From Candidatus Sulfotelmatobacter sp. (GTDB lineage Bacteria > Acidobacteriota > Terriglobia > Terriglobales > Acidobacteriaceae), in assembly GCA_030041475.1 (NCBI GenBank), contig JASHNU010000079.1:112685-176684 (forward strand): DNA of 64,000 nucleotides. Reading direction: 5' to 3'. Both the position numbers and the translations under genes were made by a program. Of this stretch, positions 10,888 through 21,878 are shown piece after piece (position 1 is the stretch's first letter; each line of letters opens with the position of its first letter). A model generated the notes under the pieces. The model ran no database searches. It was not told the DNA's origin and saw only the letters and a program-made list of their open reading frames with translations.

Positions 10888-11433
10888 ATGAATGCGAATC
10901 CCAAAGTTCCCTCCGTGTCCTCTGTGCCAGCGGTGGCAAAAGGTTTGACTTTCCTTCAAGCTGAGTCGCCGTCGCAGATTGCCCAGGCCCGCGAACTGTT
11001 CCTCGAATACGCGCAGTCGCTCGGCTTCAGCCTGTGCTTCCAGAATTTCGACAGGGAACTCGCAAGCCTTCCCGGCGACTACGCGCCTCCTGCAGGTCGT
11101 TTGCTCCTGGCCGAGTACGACGGGGAACTTTCCGGCTGTGTAGCGCTGCACAAACTAGATTCCGGCGCCGGTGCCCAGGCCGGTTACGAAGTTTGTGAAA
11201 TGAAGCGACTCTACCTTCGCCCGCGGTTTCGCGGGAAAGGACTGGGACGCGGCCTCGCCGACCGCATCATCGTCGAAGCCCGCGCCATTGGATATAAGCG
11301 CATGCGCCTCGATACGGTTGAGCCGGTCATGAAAGACGCGGTCGCCATGTACCGCCGGCTCGGCTTCCGCGAGATCGCGCCGTATTGCGCGAATCCGATG
11401 GCCGGCGCGCTCTACATGGAACTGGACCTATGA
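10888..11433 (+). CDS. GNAT family N-acetyltransferase
   Basis: 181 aa; MKRLYLRPRFRGKGLGRGLADRII acetyl-CoA binding motif. Confidence 0.9.
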   Translation: MNANPKVPSVSSVPAVAKGLTFLQAESPSQIAQARELFLEYAQSLGFSLCFQNFDRELASLPGDYAPPAGRLLLAEYDGELSGCVALHKLDSGAGAQAGYEVCEMKRLYLRPRFRGKGLGRGLADRIIVEARAIGYKRMRLDTVEPVMKDAVAMYRRLGFREIAPYCANPMAGALYMELDL

Positions 11434-11603
11434 CGAAGGAAAGGTGGATCATTAGCGTTTTCCTGGTCATGGTTGCCGTAGATGTCGTCTGTCTGGCAAT
11501 AGGAGAACCCCAAAGTTGGCTGGCCGGTTTCGGAGCCCGCGGAGTCGTATTAGACTTCGTGATCGGGATTGTCCTGCTGTTTCGATACGTCAAGGAGGGT
11601 TGA
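11430..11603 (+). CDS. Small hydrophobic/membrane protein
   Basis: 57 aa starting MTKERWIISVFLVMVAVDVVCLAIG; ATGA overlap with the upstream GNAT gene. Confidence 0.55.
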   Translation: MTKERWIISVFLVMVAVDVVCLAIGEPQSWLAGFGARGVVLDFVIGIVLLFRYVKEG

Positions 11604-11608
11604 AAACC

Positions 11609-12352
11609 ATGAAAAGATCCTGGACGTGGTGCATAGTAATTCTTCTGGCAAGCGCCGCGTTCGCCGCCGACGGCAAAACTGTCTCGTACAAAAGCGGCGA
11701 TGAAATGGTGCAAGCGGTTCTCTACACTCCGTCAGGCAAAGCCCCGTTCCCGGCGGTTATCGTGATTCACGAATGGTGGGGCCTGAACGATTGGGTGAAA
11801 GACCAGGCCTCGAAACTGGCCGATCAGGGTTACGTCGCGCTTGCGGTGGATCTCTATCGCGGCAAAGTCGCCAAAACGCCTGACGAAGCGCACGAGATCA
11901 TGCGCGGAGTGCCGCAGGACCGCGCCAAACGCGATCTCGGCGCGGCGTTCGACTTTCTCGCCTCGCAGCCCAACGTGAAGAAGGACCGCATTGGCGCCAT
12001 CGGCTGGTGCATGGGCGGCGGCTATGCGCTCGATGTTGCCCTGCAGGAACCCACGCTCGCCGCCGACGTGATCAACTACGGCCATCTGGCGACCGACACC
12101 GACGCTTTGAAGAAAGTCAACGCGCCCATCCTCGGATTGTTCGGAGGCCAGGATCGCGGCATCACTCCTGACGACGTGCACAAATTCGAAGCGACAATGA
12201 AACAGCTCAGCAAGAAAATAGACGTCAAGATTTACGACGACGCTGGCCACGCCTTCGAAAATTCCAACAATAAAGATGGATACCGCCCCGCCGACGCCGC
12301 TGATGCCTGGCAGCGCACGGTGGACTTTCTCGCAGCGACATTGAAAAAGTAG
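11609..12352 (+). CDS. Dienelactone hydrolase family protein, secreted
   Basis: MKRSWTWCIVILLASAAFA signal peptide; VIHEWWGLNDWVKD, GAIGWCMGGGYAL; RBS AGGAGG upstream; start chosen inside the 11516 ORF. Confidence 0.9.
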   Translation: MKRSWTWCIVILLASAAFAADGKTVSYKSGDEMVQAVLYTPSGKAPFPAVIVIHEWWGLNDWVKDQASKLADQGYVALAVDLYRGKVAKTPDEAHEIMRGVPQDRAKRDLGAAFDFLASQPNVKKDRIGAIGWCMGGGYALDVALQEPTLAADVINYGHLATDTDALKKVNAPILGLFGGQDRGITPDDVHKFEATMKQLSKKIDVKIYDDAGHAFENSNNKDGYRPADAADAWQRTVDFLAATLKK

Positions 12353-12573
12353 ACGGCGTCATTTTTGGCATCCTCGAAACGCCGTGCTGGGCGGCCCATT
12401 GCCGCCGATTCGTTACTTATACAACGTGCAAGTATTGGCGCCGTCTTCCCCGGCTGCGCCTCCGACGTGGGTTTTCCCTGCATGGCACGAACGTCCCGCG
12501 CATGGCACAAATTTCCCACTTGCCAGACGATGCCGATCTGGTTACCATGACCCATCCTGAAATGCTCCCTACC

Positions 12574-12921
12574 ATGAATATCGGCGAGACCATTCGCAAC
12601 TACCGGCTGCAGAAAGGAATGTCTCAGGGCGACATCGAAAAGCGCACCGGCCTGCTCCGTTGCTATCTGTCGCGTGTGGAAAACGGCCACACCATTCCCT
12701 CGCTCGACACTCTTTCAAAGATCGCCGGGGCCATGGAGCTTCCCTTATCGCAGTTCTTCGCCGAACCCGGCCACAACAACGGTTCCAAGGGACTGCCCCA
12801 GCTCTCTGACGACGAAGTCCGTTTCCTTAGCCAGATCCGCCGCTACGCCACCAATCTCAACGACAGCGACCGCAAGCTGGTTCTCGCCATGGTCAAGAAA
12901 ATGGCGGCGAACGCGAAATAG
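12574..12921 (+). CDS. XRE-family helix-turn-helix transcriptional regulator
   Basis: MNIGETIRNYRLQKGMSQGDIEKRTGLLRCYLSRVENGHTIPSLDTLSKIAGAM; N-terminal start uncertain (12502, 12547 or 12574). Confidence 0.88.
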   Translation: MNIGETIRNYRLQKGMSQGDIEKRTGLLRCYLSRVENGHTIPSLDTLSKIAGAMELPLSQFFAEPGHNNGSKGLPQLSDDEVRFLSQIRRYATNLNDSDRKLVLAMVKKMAANAK

Positions 12922-13030
12922 CTGACGGGTTAAGCCGAACCCGCTGCACTTTAGTTCAATTCCCCTCTGTGACCATCAGGTACCTGCCAGCCTCTCGCAT
13001 TCCTCCCTAAACTGTTCGTGGAGACAGTCC

Positions 13031-13648
13031 GTGACCACCGACGAGGAACTCACAGTTCTCGATACTCAACTGCGCCGGCTGAAGATCGAATATGAAATCT
13101 ACTTCAGCAACCCCACGAAGCGGCCTCCGACCGACATTGAGTGGAAGGTGCTCTCCATGCTGCGCAAGTTCTCCGACGGCGGCCGCATGAACTTCTCCCA
13201 GCGCTATCGCTACAACGAAATGGCACAGCGCTATGCGATCTACAGCGACCTGTGGCGCAAGAAGTCGCGCATCCGCGAGGAGGGCTACCGCCGTCCCCAG
13301 GACGCTCTGCTGTCCATTCAGGGAGTCCGCACCACCGAAGAAGAACTCAAGCCGCACCACCATCACGCCTACGGAGTGCACCATCCCGCGGCAGATGGCG
13401 CATCGCCGCCCTTCGTGTTGCATAGCGTGGACCAGACCGAACGGGAACAGGTCGAGCGCCTTTACAACACACTGGTCGCAGCCAAGAAGAAGGCGGGAGA
13501 GAAAGTCTCAGGCGGCATCGATTCCTTCGCCACTTTCGTGCAGAAAAAAACCGCAGAGATTCGCAAGCAGCACCACTGCGAAGGCGTGGAGTACTCGGTC
13601 GAACTCACAGACGGCCACGTCAAGCTGAAGGCCAAGGCGAAGACGTAA
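13031..13648 (+). CDS. Conserved hypothetical protein
   Basis: 205 aa, GTG start; charged N-terminal region (LRRLKIEYEIYFSNPTKRPPTDIEWKV); family not recognised with certainty. Confidence 0.75.
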   Translation: MTTDEELTVLDTQLRRLKIEYEIYFSNPTKRPPTDIEWKVLSMLRKFSDGGRMNFSQRYRYNEMAQRYAIYSDLWRKKSRIREEGYRRPQDALLSIQGVRTTEEELKPHHHHAYGVHHPAADGASPPFVLHSVDQTEREQVERLYNTLVAAKKKAGEKVSGGIDSFATFVQKKTAEIRKQHHCEGVEYSVELTDGHVKLKAKAKT

Positions 13649-13863
13649 GGGCCGTCGCTAGACGTTGGTCGTTGGTTGTTGGCTAGAATCCAACCCCAAA
13701 TTCTCTGATTCCTGTGGCGGACGTTGGAGTACTGTGTTGTTAGTCGCGAGTCGTTGGCCGAACTCAACAGACTCCGGTTTCGTAGCCTCGATCCTCCGGA
13801 TAGCGACTAACGCCGATCCTGATAGAATTTCCGGTCATCCCAACACAATTTTTCAGAGGCCCC

Positions 13864-15438
13864 ATGTCCCTCATCCAGCGCGCCATCCTCTCTGTCACCG
13901 ACAAATCCGGACTCGTCGATTTCGCCCGCAGACTCGCCGCACTTGGCATTGAACTCATCTCGACCGGCGGCACCGCCAAGCTCTTGCGCGACTCGGGCAT
14001 CGCCGTCAAAGACATTTCCGAGCTGACTGGATTCCCCGAAATGCTCGACGGCCGCGTCAAGACGTTGCATCCAAAAGTACACGGCGGAATCCTGCATCGC
14101 CGTGACGATCCGAAGCACGTCGTCGCAGTTGCCGAGCACGGCATTCAGCCCATCGACATGGTCGTGGTGAATCTCTATGCCTTTGAGAAAACCGCGGCCA
14201 AGCCTGGCGTGACTTTCGAAGAACTGATCGAGAACATCGACATCGGCGGTCCCTCCATGATTCGCTCGGCCGCCAAGAATTTTCGTGACGTCGCGGTCAT
14301 CACCTCGCCCGCCGACTACGAAGCAATCGCAGCCGAGCTTGAGCGCGAAGGCGGCGCTCTCTCGAAAGAAACGAAATGGCGTCTCGCGCAGAAGGCCTTC
14401 GCCACTACGGCTGCGTACGATTCCGCCATCGCGTCCACGCTGGAGCGTATTTCCGCGGACACATTCCACGTGCAACCGGAGGCCGTGGCCTTTCCGCAGA
14501 TCCTGCGTCTTTCTTTCCGTAAGAATCTCGACTTGCGCTACGGCGAAAATCCTCACCAGAAGGCCGCCATGTACTCCGATGGCTCACACACCGGAGTCGC
14601 CAACGCCCGACAGTTGCAGGGCAAGGAACTTTCCTACAACAACATTGTCGACCTGCAGGCCGCCTGGGACCTCGCGCAGGAATTCAACGAAACTTCCGCC
14701 GACGATTCGCCCTTCTGCGCCATCATCAAGCACACGAATCCCTGTGGCGCCGCGACCGGCAAGACTCTGGCCGAAGCCTACAAGCGGGCGCTCGAATGCG
14801 ATCCTGTCTCGGCCTTCGGTGGCGTAATCGGCGTGAATCGTCCTATTGACCCCGAAGCCGCCGAGGAGATGCACAAACTTTTCCTCGAAGTCATTGCCGC
14901 GCCCGGCTTCGACGAGACCGCAAAGGCAAAGTTTTCCTCGAAGAAGAACGTCCGCCTGGTCGAAGTTGCGCCATCCCCGCAGAAATGGACCTTGAAGAAC
15001 GTTTCCGGCGGCATTCTCTTGCAGGATGCCGACAACCGCCCACTGCAGGACGCCGATCTGAGAGTCGTCAGCAGGCGCGCCCCCACGCGCGAGGAGATGC
15101 GCGCCCTGCTGTTTGCGTGGAAGGTCTGCAAACACGTCAAGTCCAATGCGATTGTCTATGCCCGCGATGGGCAGACCGTCGGCGTGGGTGCCGGCCAGAT
15201 GAGCCGAGTCGACTCCGCCAAAATTGGCGCCATGAAGGCTCAGCTTCCGCTCAAAGGCACCGTCGCCGCCTCCGACGCATTTTTCCCGTTCCCCGACGGC
15301 GTTGAGGAGATCGCCAAAGCGGGGGCTACGGCCGTCATTCAGCCCGGTGGTTCGCAGCGCGATCCGGAAGTCATCGAAGCCGCGGACCGGCTTGGCCTGG
15401 CCATGGTTTTCACCGGCGTGCGGCACTTCCGCCACTAA
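13864..15438 (+). CDS. purH: Bifunctional phosphoribosylaminoimidazolecarboxamide formyltransferase/IMP cyclohydrolase
   Basis: 524 aa; [57 protein letters not shown]. Confidence 0.98.
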   Translation: MSLIQRAILSVTDKSGLVDFARRLAALGIELISTGGTAKLLRDSGIAVKDISELTGFPEMLDGRVKTLHPKVHGGILHRRDDPKHVVAVAEHGIQPIDMVVVNLYAFEKTAAKPGVTFEELIENIDIGGPSMIRSAAKNFRDVAVITSPADYEAIAAELEREGGALSKETKWRLAQKAFATTAAYDSAIASTLERISADTFHVQPEAVAFPQILRLSFRKNLDLRYGENPHQKAAMYSDGSHTGVANARQLQGKELSYNNIVDLQAAWDLAQEFNETSADDSPFCAIIKHTNPCGAATGKTLAEAYKRALECDPVSAFGGVIGVNRPIDPEAAEEMHKLFLEVIAAPGFDETAKAKFSSKKNVRLVEVAPSPQKWTLKNVSGGILLQDADNRPLQDADLRVVSRRAPTREEMRALLFAWKVCKHVKSNAIVYARDGQTVGVGAGQMSRVDSAKIGAMKAQLPLKGTVAASDAFFPFPDGVEEIAKAGATAVIQPGGSQRDPEVIEAADRLGLAMVFTGVRHFRH

Positions 15439-15656
15439 ATAAATCCGGTTTCAGCCGCTGCTGGGGAGCCGGCCTTTACATAACTTCACGATCCCGCCGG
15501 TCCCTGTCCTTCCGATGCAGGTCCATTCCAGACTGAGCGCACGTTTTTCCCCATCCCGTCTCGCCTCGGGGTAGAATAAAGGCACCTTTCCCCCGGCATC
15601 GTTGCATCCAACAAGCAGGGTTTCGGAAGCGCGCTCCCGAGCGCAGTCAGGCCAAG

Positions 15657-17750
15657 ATGAACAGAATTTTTCGCCTTTTTTTGATGATGGCACTCGCCGC
15701 AGCCGCGGCTGCCGGACAAACCAGCGATTCTACCGCGCCGGAATCCACCGCGCCCGACACCAAGCCGACCCGCTCCGCGCCGCACAAGATCGATCGTAGC
15801 GCCGCGTACTACCACTACACGCTGGCGCACATGTACGAGGAGATGGTCACCGCATACGGCCGCAGCGATTTAGCCACCAAAGCCATCGACGAGTACCGCC
15901 TCGCCATCGACGCTGATCCCTCGTCCGAATTCCTGAACGCCGGCCTGGCTGAGCTCTACGTGAAAACCGGTCGCATCCGCGATGCCGTGCTCGAAGCCCA
16001 GGACATCATCAAGCGCGACCCCAAGAATCTCGAAGCTCACAAGCTGCTCGGCCGCATTTATCTGCGCTCGCTGGGCGACATGCCCGCCGGCAGCGGCACC
16101 GATAACGTGCTCAAACTCGCCATCGAGCAGTACGAACAGATCGTGCAGATCGAGCCCGACAGCGTGGACGACCACCTGCTCCTCGGCCGCCTCTACCGCC
16201 TCAACAACGATTTGATCAAGGCAGAGCAGCAGCTCAAGATCGCTATCAAACTCGATCCCAGCTCCGAAGAGGCAGTCACGACGCTCGCCATGCTTTACAC
16301 CGACGAGGGTGATTCGGCCCACGCGCTGCAGGTGTTGAGTTCCGTGCCCGACTCCGCGCGCTCGGCCAAGCTCTACGGCGCTTTGGGCGCGGCTTACGAG
16401 CAGCGCAAGGACTACAAGGCTGCCATTGAAGCTTTCCGCCGCGCCGTCGTCCTCGATCGCGACAATCTCGACGCCATTCGCGGCCTCGCTGAAAATCTGC
16501 TGAACGACGGCCAGTTCGATGCCGCCCTCGAACAATACAAGGTCATCGCCGACTCCAATCCTGAAGACGCGCAAACCTACGTGCGCATCGCCGAAATCTA
16601 CCGCCGTCAGGGCAAGTACGATCTGGCCCTCGAAAATCTTAAGCGCGCCGATACGCTCGTCCCCGATACCATGGATGTACCCTACAACATGGCCGCCGTG
16701 TACCAAGCCCAGGGACGCTACGACGACGCCATCAAACTGCTGCAGGATTTGGTGAAGCGCACCGAAAAGAGCGACGTCGCCTCCAGCCAGGCCGACCGCA
16801 ACAATCGCGCGATTTTCATTGAGCGCCTGGGCATGGTCTACCGCGAGCAGGAAAACTACCCCGCCGCGGTGGACACGTTCCGCAAGATGCTCTCGCTTGG
16901 CGACGAAAACGCGCGCAGCGGCTATCAGGAAATCATCGACACTTATCGCGAAGCCAAGCAGTGGTCGCAAGCCACCGCAGTTGCCAAAGAAGCCGTGCAG
17001 AAGATGCCGGATGACCGCGATCTGCGGATGGTGCTCGACTCGCAACTGGCCGACGAAGGCGATGTCGACAAGGCGGTCGCCGACGTTCGCTCATTCCTCA
17101 AAGGTAAGCCGGAGGATCGTGAAGTTTACCTGCGCCTCGGTATCATTCTCACCCGCGCCAAGCGCTGGAAAGATGCCGAAGACGCCTTTGCCCAGGCCGA
17201 GCAGATGTCGAATAAGGGCGACGACAAGGCGTATGTCTGGTTTCTGCGCGGCGATATGTATCAGCGGCAGAAGAATTTTGATCAGGCGGAATTCGAATTC
17301 AAGCGCGTGCTCTCCGCGACTTCGCCCGCCGATCCGCAGAGCGCGGCCACGCTCAATTACCTCGGCTACATGAACGCAGACCGCGGCGTGAGGCTCGATG
17401 AGTCTCTCACCTACATCAAGCAAGCCCTCAGCTTTGAGCCCAATAATGCCGCCTATCTCGACTCTCTCGGCTGGGTTTATTTCAAGCAGGGCAAGTACGA
17501 TCTTGCCGAAGAAAACCTGAACAAGGCCGCGGCGCACATGGGCTCTGATCCCACCGTGCAGGAACACCTTGGCGACCTCTACCAGAAAACCGGCCGCCTG
17601 AAACTGGCCGCCGCGCACTGGGAGCGCGCGGTCCAGGAGTGGAGTAAAACCGTACCTGACGAAGTCGACGGCGAAGCTCTTGCCTCCGTACAGCAGAAGC
17701 TCGACGCCGCCAAAGTGAAACTGGCAAAAGAAGAAACCGAGAAGCAGTAG
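15657..17750 (+). CDS. TPR repeat protein, secreted
   Basis: 697 aa; signal peptide and many TPR units (LDSLGWVYFKQGKYDLAEENLNKA). Confidence 0.9.
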   Translation: MNRIFRLFLMMALAAAAAAGQTSDSTAPESTAPDTKPTRSAPHKIDRSAAYYHYTLAHMYEEMVTAYGRSDLATKAIDEYRLAIDADPSSEFLNAGLAELYVKTGRIRDAVLEAQDIIKRDPKNLEAHKLLGRIYLRSLGDMPAGSGTDNVLKLAIEQYEQIVQIEPDSVDDHLLLGRLYRLNNDLIKAEQQLKIAIKLDPSSEEAVTTLAMLYTDEGDSAHALQVLSSVPDSARSAKLYGALGAAYEQRKDYKAAIEAFRRAVVLDRDNLDAIRGLAENLLNDGQFDAALEQYKVIADSNPEDAQTYVRIAEIYRRQGKYDLALENLKRADTLVPDTMDVPYNMAAVYQAQGRYDDAIKLLQDLVKRTEKSDVASSQADRNNRAIFIERLGMVYREQENYPAAVDTFRKMLSLGDENARSGYQEIIDTYREAKQWSQATAVAKEAVQKMPDDRDLRMVLDSQLADEGDVDKAVADVRSFLKGKPEDREVYLRLGIILTRAKRWKDAEDAFAQAEQMSNKGDDKAYVWFLRGDMYQRQKNFDQAEFEFKRVLSATSPADPQSAATLNYLGYMNADRGVRLDESLTYIKQALSFEPNNAAYLDSLGWVYFKQGKYDLAEENLNKAAAHMGSDPTVQEHLGDLYQKTGRLKLAAAHWERAVQEWSKTVPDEVDGEALASVQQKLDAAKVKLAKEETEKQ

Positions 17751-17884
17751 CCGGCAGTGCTCATGTAGGGCCGTCTCGCCCGTTCATGCCGCGACGATCT
17801 TTGTCGCGGTTTCGCTTTTTCTGCCCGGTTCCCCCACCAGTTCCCGCTGAGATGCGAAGTGCGAGAATTGCTAAACTCTCCAAC

Positions 17885-18355
17885 ATGCCTCCGAAAGATT
17901 TTACGATTCGCGAAGCCACTCCCGCCGACATTCCTGAAATCCTGCGCCAGCGCCGCCGCATGTATGAAGACATGCAGTACCGGGACACCGCCGCCCTCGA
18001 CAAGATGACCGCATTAACGGCTGCGTACCTCGCCGAGCACATGCCGGCCGGCTGGTTCCGCGCTTGGCTGGCTAGCGTTGAAGGCCGTGTTGTGGCCGGA
18101 GGCGCCGTGGTCATCACTCCGTGGCCTGCCCACGCCTACGATCTGGAGTGCCGGCGTGCCACGATTCTGAACGTTTACACCGACCCTGAATACCGCCGCC
18201 GCGGAATCGCCCGCCGTCTGATGCGGACGATTATCGACTGGTGCCAGCGCGAAGGCTTAGCGCGCGTAACTCTGCACGCCAGCGACGACGGCCGCCATCT
18301 GTACGAATCGCTCGGCTTTGAACCCAGCAACGAGATGCGGCTCAAGCTCGGATAG
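17885..18355 (+). CDS. GNAT family N-acetyltransferase
   Basis: MPPKDFTIREATPADIPEILRQRRRMYEDM; LNVYTDPEYRRRGIARRLM. Confidence 0.88.
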   Translation: MPPKDFTIREATPADIPEILRQRRRMYEDMQYRDTAALDKMTALTAAYLAEHMPAGWFRAWLASVEGRVVAGGAVVITPWPAHAYDLECRRATILNVYTDPEYRRRGIARRLMRTIIDWCQREGLARVTLHASDDGRHLYESLGFEPSNEMRLKLG

Positions 18356-18396
18356 TTGTGCGCGACTCGTAGTATCTGCTCTGCTATTCTTCTCTC

Positions 18397-19512
18397 ATGC
18401 TGGCCGCCTACGCGGTGCACGTTGAGCACTCCCGCGGACGCCGCTTCATCGAGCCTCAGCATCCCTACCGGAACGATTTCCAGCGCGACCGCGACCGCGT
18501 CATCCACGCTCGTGCCTTTCGCCGGCTCGAAGCCAAAACCCAGGTCTTCACCCGCCGCTACTCCGACCACTTTCGCAACCGCCTCACACACACCCTCGAA
18601 GTCACGCAGATTTCGCGCACCATCGCGGGAGCTCTCGGCCTCAATGCCGATCTCACCGAGGCCCTCGCCCTTGTGCACGACATCGGCCACCCTCCTTTCG
18701 GCCACGCCGGCGAAAAGGCGCTCGACGCCGCCATGCGCGAGCACGACCTCTGCTTTGAACACAACCTGCACGCCCTGCGCATCGTCGAAGATTTCGAGCA
18801 GCGCTACGCTGCCTTTCGCGGTCTGAATCTGACGTTCGAAGTCCGCGAAGGCATCATCAAGCACTCGCGCGATTACGACAAGAAAACGCTTCCCGAGTTA
18901 GCCGAGTATCTTCTAGACCAGCGCCCGCCGCTCGAAGCCCAACTCATCGACCTCACCGACGAAATCGCCTACAACACCGCAGATCTCGATGACGGCTACG
19001 AGGCTCATCTTCTTTCTCTCGATGAAATTCGCGAGGGCGTCCCGGTGTTTGAGCGTTTCTATCGCGAAGTCGAGCAGATCTATCCCGACGCACCGGAGAA
19101 ACTGAAATTTAACGAGACCGTCCGCCGCATCCTCAACCGCTTCGCCGACGACCTGATTCAAAATACCTGGTCCCGGGTCAATCAGGCTGGGATTCGCGCG
19201 CTGGATCACGTCCGCCAGCATCCCGAGCGCCTCGCGGCCTTCAGCGCGGCAGTCGACGCCGAACGCGCGCAGAACAAAAACTTCTTGTATGAAAACCTCT
19301 ATTTCAGCCCCGCGCTTGCCAGCGAGAAAGACGACGCCGAACGTGTGGTCGGCGAACTGTTCTCGTTCTGGATGGAACATCCCGCATCGCTGCCCGAACA
19401 CTACCAGGAAAAAACCAAGGAAGAATCGCTGCCACGCGTCATCTGCGACTACATCGCGGGCATGACGGACAACTTCATCCTCGAACAATACGAAAAGTAT
19501 TGCGAGGGATAG
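18397..19512 (+). CDS. dgt: Deoxyguanosinetriphosphate triphosphohydrolase-like (HD domain)
   Basis: 371 aa; FQRDRDRVIHARAFRRLEAKTQVF, RNRLTHTLEV, LVHDIGHPPFGHAGE. Confidence 0.93.
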   Translation: MLAAYAVHVEHSRGRRFIEPQHPYRNDFQRDRDRVIHARAFRRLEAKTQVFTRRYSDHFRNRLTHTLEVTQISRTIAGALGLNADLTEALALVHDIGHPPFGHAGEKALDAAMREHDLCFEHNLHALRIVEDFEQRYAAFRGLNLTFEVREGIIKHSRDYDKKTLPELAEYLLDQRPPLEAQLIDLTDEIAYNTADLDDGYEAHLLSLDEIREGVPVFERFYREVEQIYPDAPEKLKFNETVRRILNRFADDLIQNTWSRVNQAGIRALDHVRQHPERLAAFSAAVDAERAQNKNFLYENLYFSPALASEKDDAERVVGELFSFWMEHPASLPEHYQEKTKEESLPRVICDYIAGMTDNFILEQYEKYCEG

Positions 19513-19689
19513 CAAACCAGGAACCAGATCAACACTGTCGGCGATCGAGCCGCTTTCCTGCGTTCTCGCCCCCGATTTGCGGCGGCTCGTCACTTTCTCT
19601 TTTTCTTCGCATCGGGAAAGGCGCTGTCTGCATCCAAGCAGACTGGCATTTTTACCTGCCTGTTCCCATTCACCCACTCAGCCAATCCT

Positions 19690-19849
19690 GCTCAACTCAG
19701 GCTCGGGCCAGTACTTCGGGCTCGCGCCGGCGATCGAATACAACTTCAACAGCCGCGTGGGAGTGATCTTGGGAATGCGGATCTTCCCTGCAGGCAAGAA
19801 CACGACCGACTCGATCACCCCCGCGATCGCGGTGAACATCGTCCACTGA
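19690..19849 (+). pseudogene. C-terminal remnant of an outer-membrane beta-barrel protein
   Basis: In-frame tail SGQYFGLAPAIEYNFNSRVGVILGMRIFPAGKNTTDSITPAIAVNIVH* with alternating beta-strand pattern; no coherent upstream domain. Confidence 0.55.
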
Positions 19850-19998
19850 TCGGGTTTGTGTAGCGTCAGCCGCCTCGGCTGTCGAATCAAGCGCAGCTCG
19901 ACAGCTTTCAGCAACAGCGGTCCGGTCTTCGACGCGAAAAGATTCGCGCCCATTGCTCTATCCGTGAAAAATCGGCGGCGATCCGCAGCGAAGAAGTC

Positions 19999-21474
19999 TT
20001 ATTTCCCCGCTACCGCAGCGATCACATCGAACAGAATCCGCGGGCCGCGCCTCACTTCCTCCACGCGAATGCGTTCGTCGTTGCCGTGCTCCGTGTTGCC
20101 TTCCTCATCCGTCGCCGTGTACGGATTGAATCCGTACGCCACCATTCCCAGCGGCCGGTAGCGTTGATTCTCGGTGTATCCGCTGGTGATGTGCGGCACG
20201 ACAGGTGTTCCCGGGAAATACTTGGCCGACACTTCCCGGATGGCGGCAAACAGCGCATTGTCCGTCGGTGAATAGTTCGCCACGCGGAACTCCGCATTCA
20301 GCGGTTCGATTGTCACGTCCGGATCATTCACCACCCGCCGCAGCGCCTCCAGCACAGCCTTCGGATCGCCGCCGGGCAAAATCCGCACATCCAGATTCGC
20401 CCACGCCTCGGGAGGAATCACGTTGGTCTGCTCCGAGCCGCCCAGCATGGTCAGCGAAATCGTGTCGCGGAGCAGAAAATTCAACGACTCGTCCTGCTCG
20501 ATTTCTTGCTGAAATGTCGGCTCTTCGATCGCCTTGCGGATATTGCGATAGTACACCGCCCGGTCCGGCGGCTCGTACGGCGCCATGTCGCGCAGGAACT
20601 CCTCGACGACCGGCAGCACCCGCAGCGGCGTGCGATAAGCCAGGATTCGGTCCAGCGCCCGCACCAGCCGGTTCGGAGCTGAATCGGCGATTGGCCGCGA
20701 ACCATGCCCCGGCCGCCCATGCGCCACCACATGCAGCCAGTACGTGGTCTTCTCGCCCACATCCACACCCACGTATCGCACGCGGCCGTTCTCCAGCAGA
20801 TTCTCCCCTCCCTCGTTGATCAGGAACTCGGCATTCCCGAGCAACTCATGCTGATTCTTGATGAACCAGTCCGTCCCGGTGCCCTCCGCCTCTTCGTCCG
20901 CAACAGCGAGAAAAATCACATCGCGATCCAGCGCCTTCTTCTCGCGCTTCAACATGACCATCGCCACCAGTTGCGCGAGCCCTTCATCCTTCATGTCCTG
21001 CGCGCCCCGGCCCCAGATGTAGCCGTCTCTTATTTCACCGCTGAACGGGGGCACCTTCCAGTGCGCAGCATCGCTGGTCACTACATCCATGTGATTGAGC
21101 AAGATGATGGGCCGCTTTGGCGTGGCGGCGGCAGCGTCGTGCGGAATCCGCGCCCATAAATCCCCGCGGCCCGGGCTGTACTCGAATGCGCGGTTTTCGA
21201 TTCCTTCTTGATCCAGAATCTTTTTGTAGAACGCGACCGCCCGCATCTCGTTGCCCGGAGGATTGGTGGTATCGATGCGCAAATACTCCTGCATCCACGT
21301 CATGGCAAGGTCGGAGTATTCTTGGAGGTGCTCAAGCGAGAGGTGCGCCGACGCAGTGCCGTCGCCCGAACTGGGTTCCGGAGCAGGTTGTTCGGCCAAC
21401 AGCAGCCCGCAACTCAACATCAGCCCACACAACAGCCGCACAGTCGTTTCTAACAATGCGCCCACACCGATCAT
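19999..21474 (-). CDS. M20 family metallopeptidase, secreted
   Basis: ILLNHMDVVTSDAAHWKVPPFSGEIRDGYIWGRGAQDMK, DEEAEG; signal peptide from MIGVGALLETTVRLLCGLMLSCG (start chosen inside the 21549 ORF). Confidence 0.9.
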   Translation of the reverse strand: MIGVGALLETTVRLLCGLMLSCGLLLAEQPAPEPSSGDGTASAHLSLEHLQEYSDLAMTWMQEYLRIDTTNPPGNEMRAVAFYKKILDQEGIENRAFEYSPGRGDLWARIPHDAAAATPKRPIILLNHMDVVTSDAAHWKVPPFSGEIRDGYIWGRGAQDMKDEGLAQLVAMVMLKREKKALDRDVIFLAVADEEAEGTGTDWFIKNQHELLGNAEFLINEGGENLLENGRVRYVGVDVGEKTTYWLHVVAHGRPGHGSRPIADSAPNRLVRALDRILAYRTPLRVLPVVEEFLRDMAPYEPPDRAVYYRNIRKAIEEPTFQQEIEQDESLNFLLRDTISLTMLGGSEQTNVIPPEAWANLDVRILPGGDPKAVLEALRRVVNDPDVTIEPLNAEFRVANYSPTDNALFAAIREVSAKYFPGTPVVPHITSGYTENQRYRPLGMVAYGFNPYTATDEEGNTEHGNDERIRVEEVRRGPRILFDVIAAVAGK

Positions 21475-21878
21475 TTCCCCTTTCCCTTGCCCCTGGCTAT
21501 CCACCCCGTAAGATTGCAAAACTCCCTCGATATGAAGCCTTTTTCCCACGCAGTTTTTATATCAGGTTTCCCAAAATTACCTTGCCAGGTAACACCCATC
21601 TTTCTTCCTGATCCCAACAGTACTATAATGTCTAGGAATATCAATCAGTTAGCTGATTCACTACAGGGCCGGCTTTGGCATCCTACCTGTATGAGGAAAT
21701 GCAGGGTGTTTGCCTTAGATGGCACCCGGAAAATGGCCAGGCGATGCGTCAGCGCCGGCCGGCACAGCAAAACAGCTCTGCTTTCTTACTTTAAAGGGGA
21801 CGCAATCAAAATTTCGCGCGTTTTACGCGCTCCCGGGTTGGAGCCCAAAACGCTCCCCCAAACTTGGAGGAAGTTATC

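Noticed and set aside
15870-17045. 391-aa minus ORF opposite the TPR gene
   Set aside because: Mirror of the TPR coding frame, with no independent domain evidence.
19678-19953. 91-aa minus ORF
   Set aside because: The + strand of the same DNA encodes a better-supported beta-barrel C-terminal remnant.
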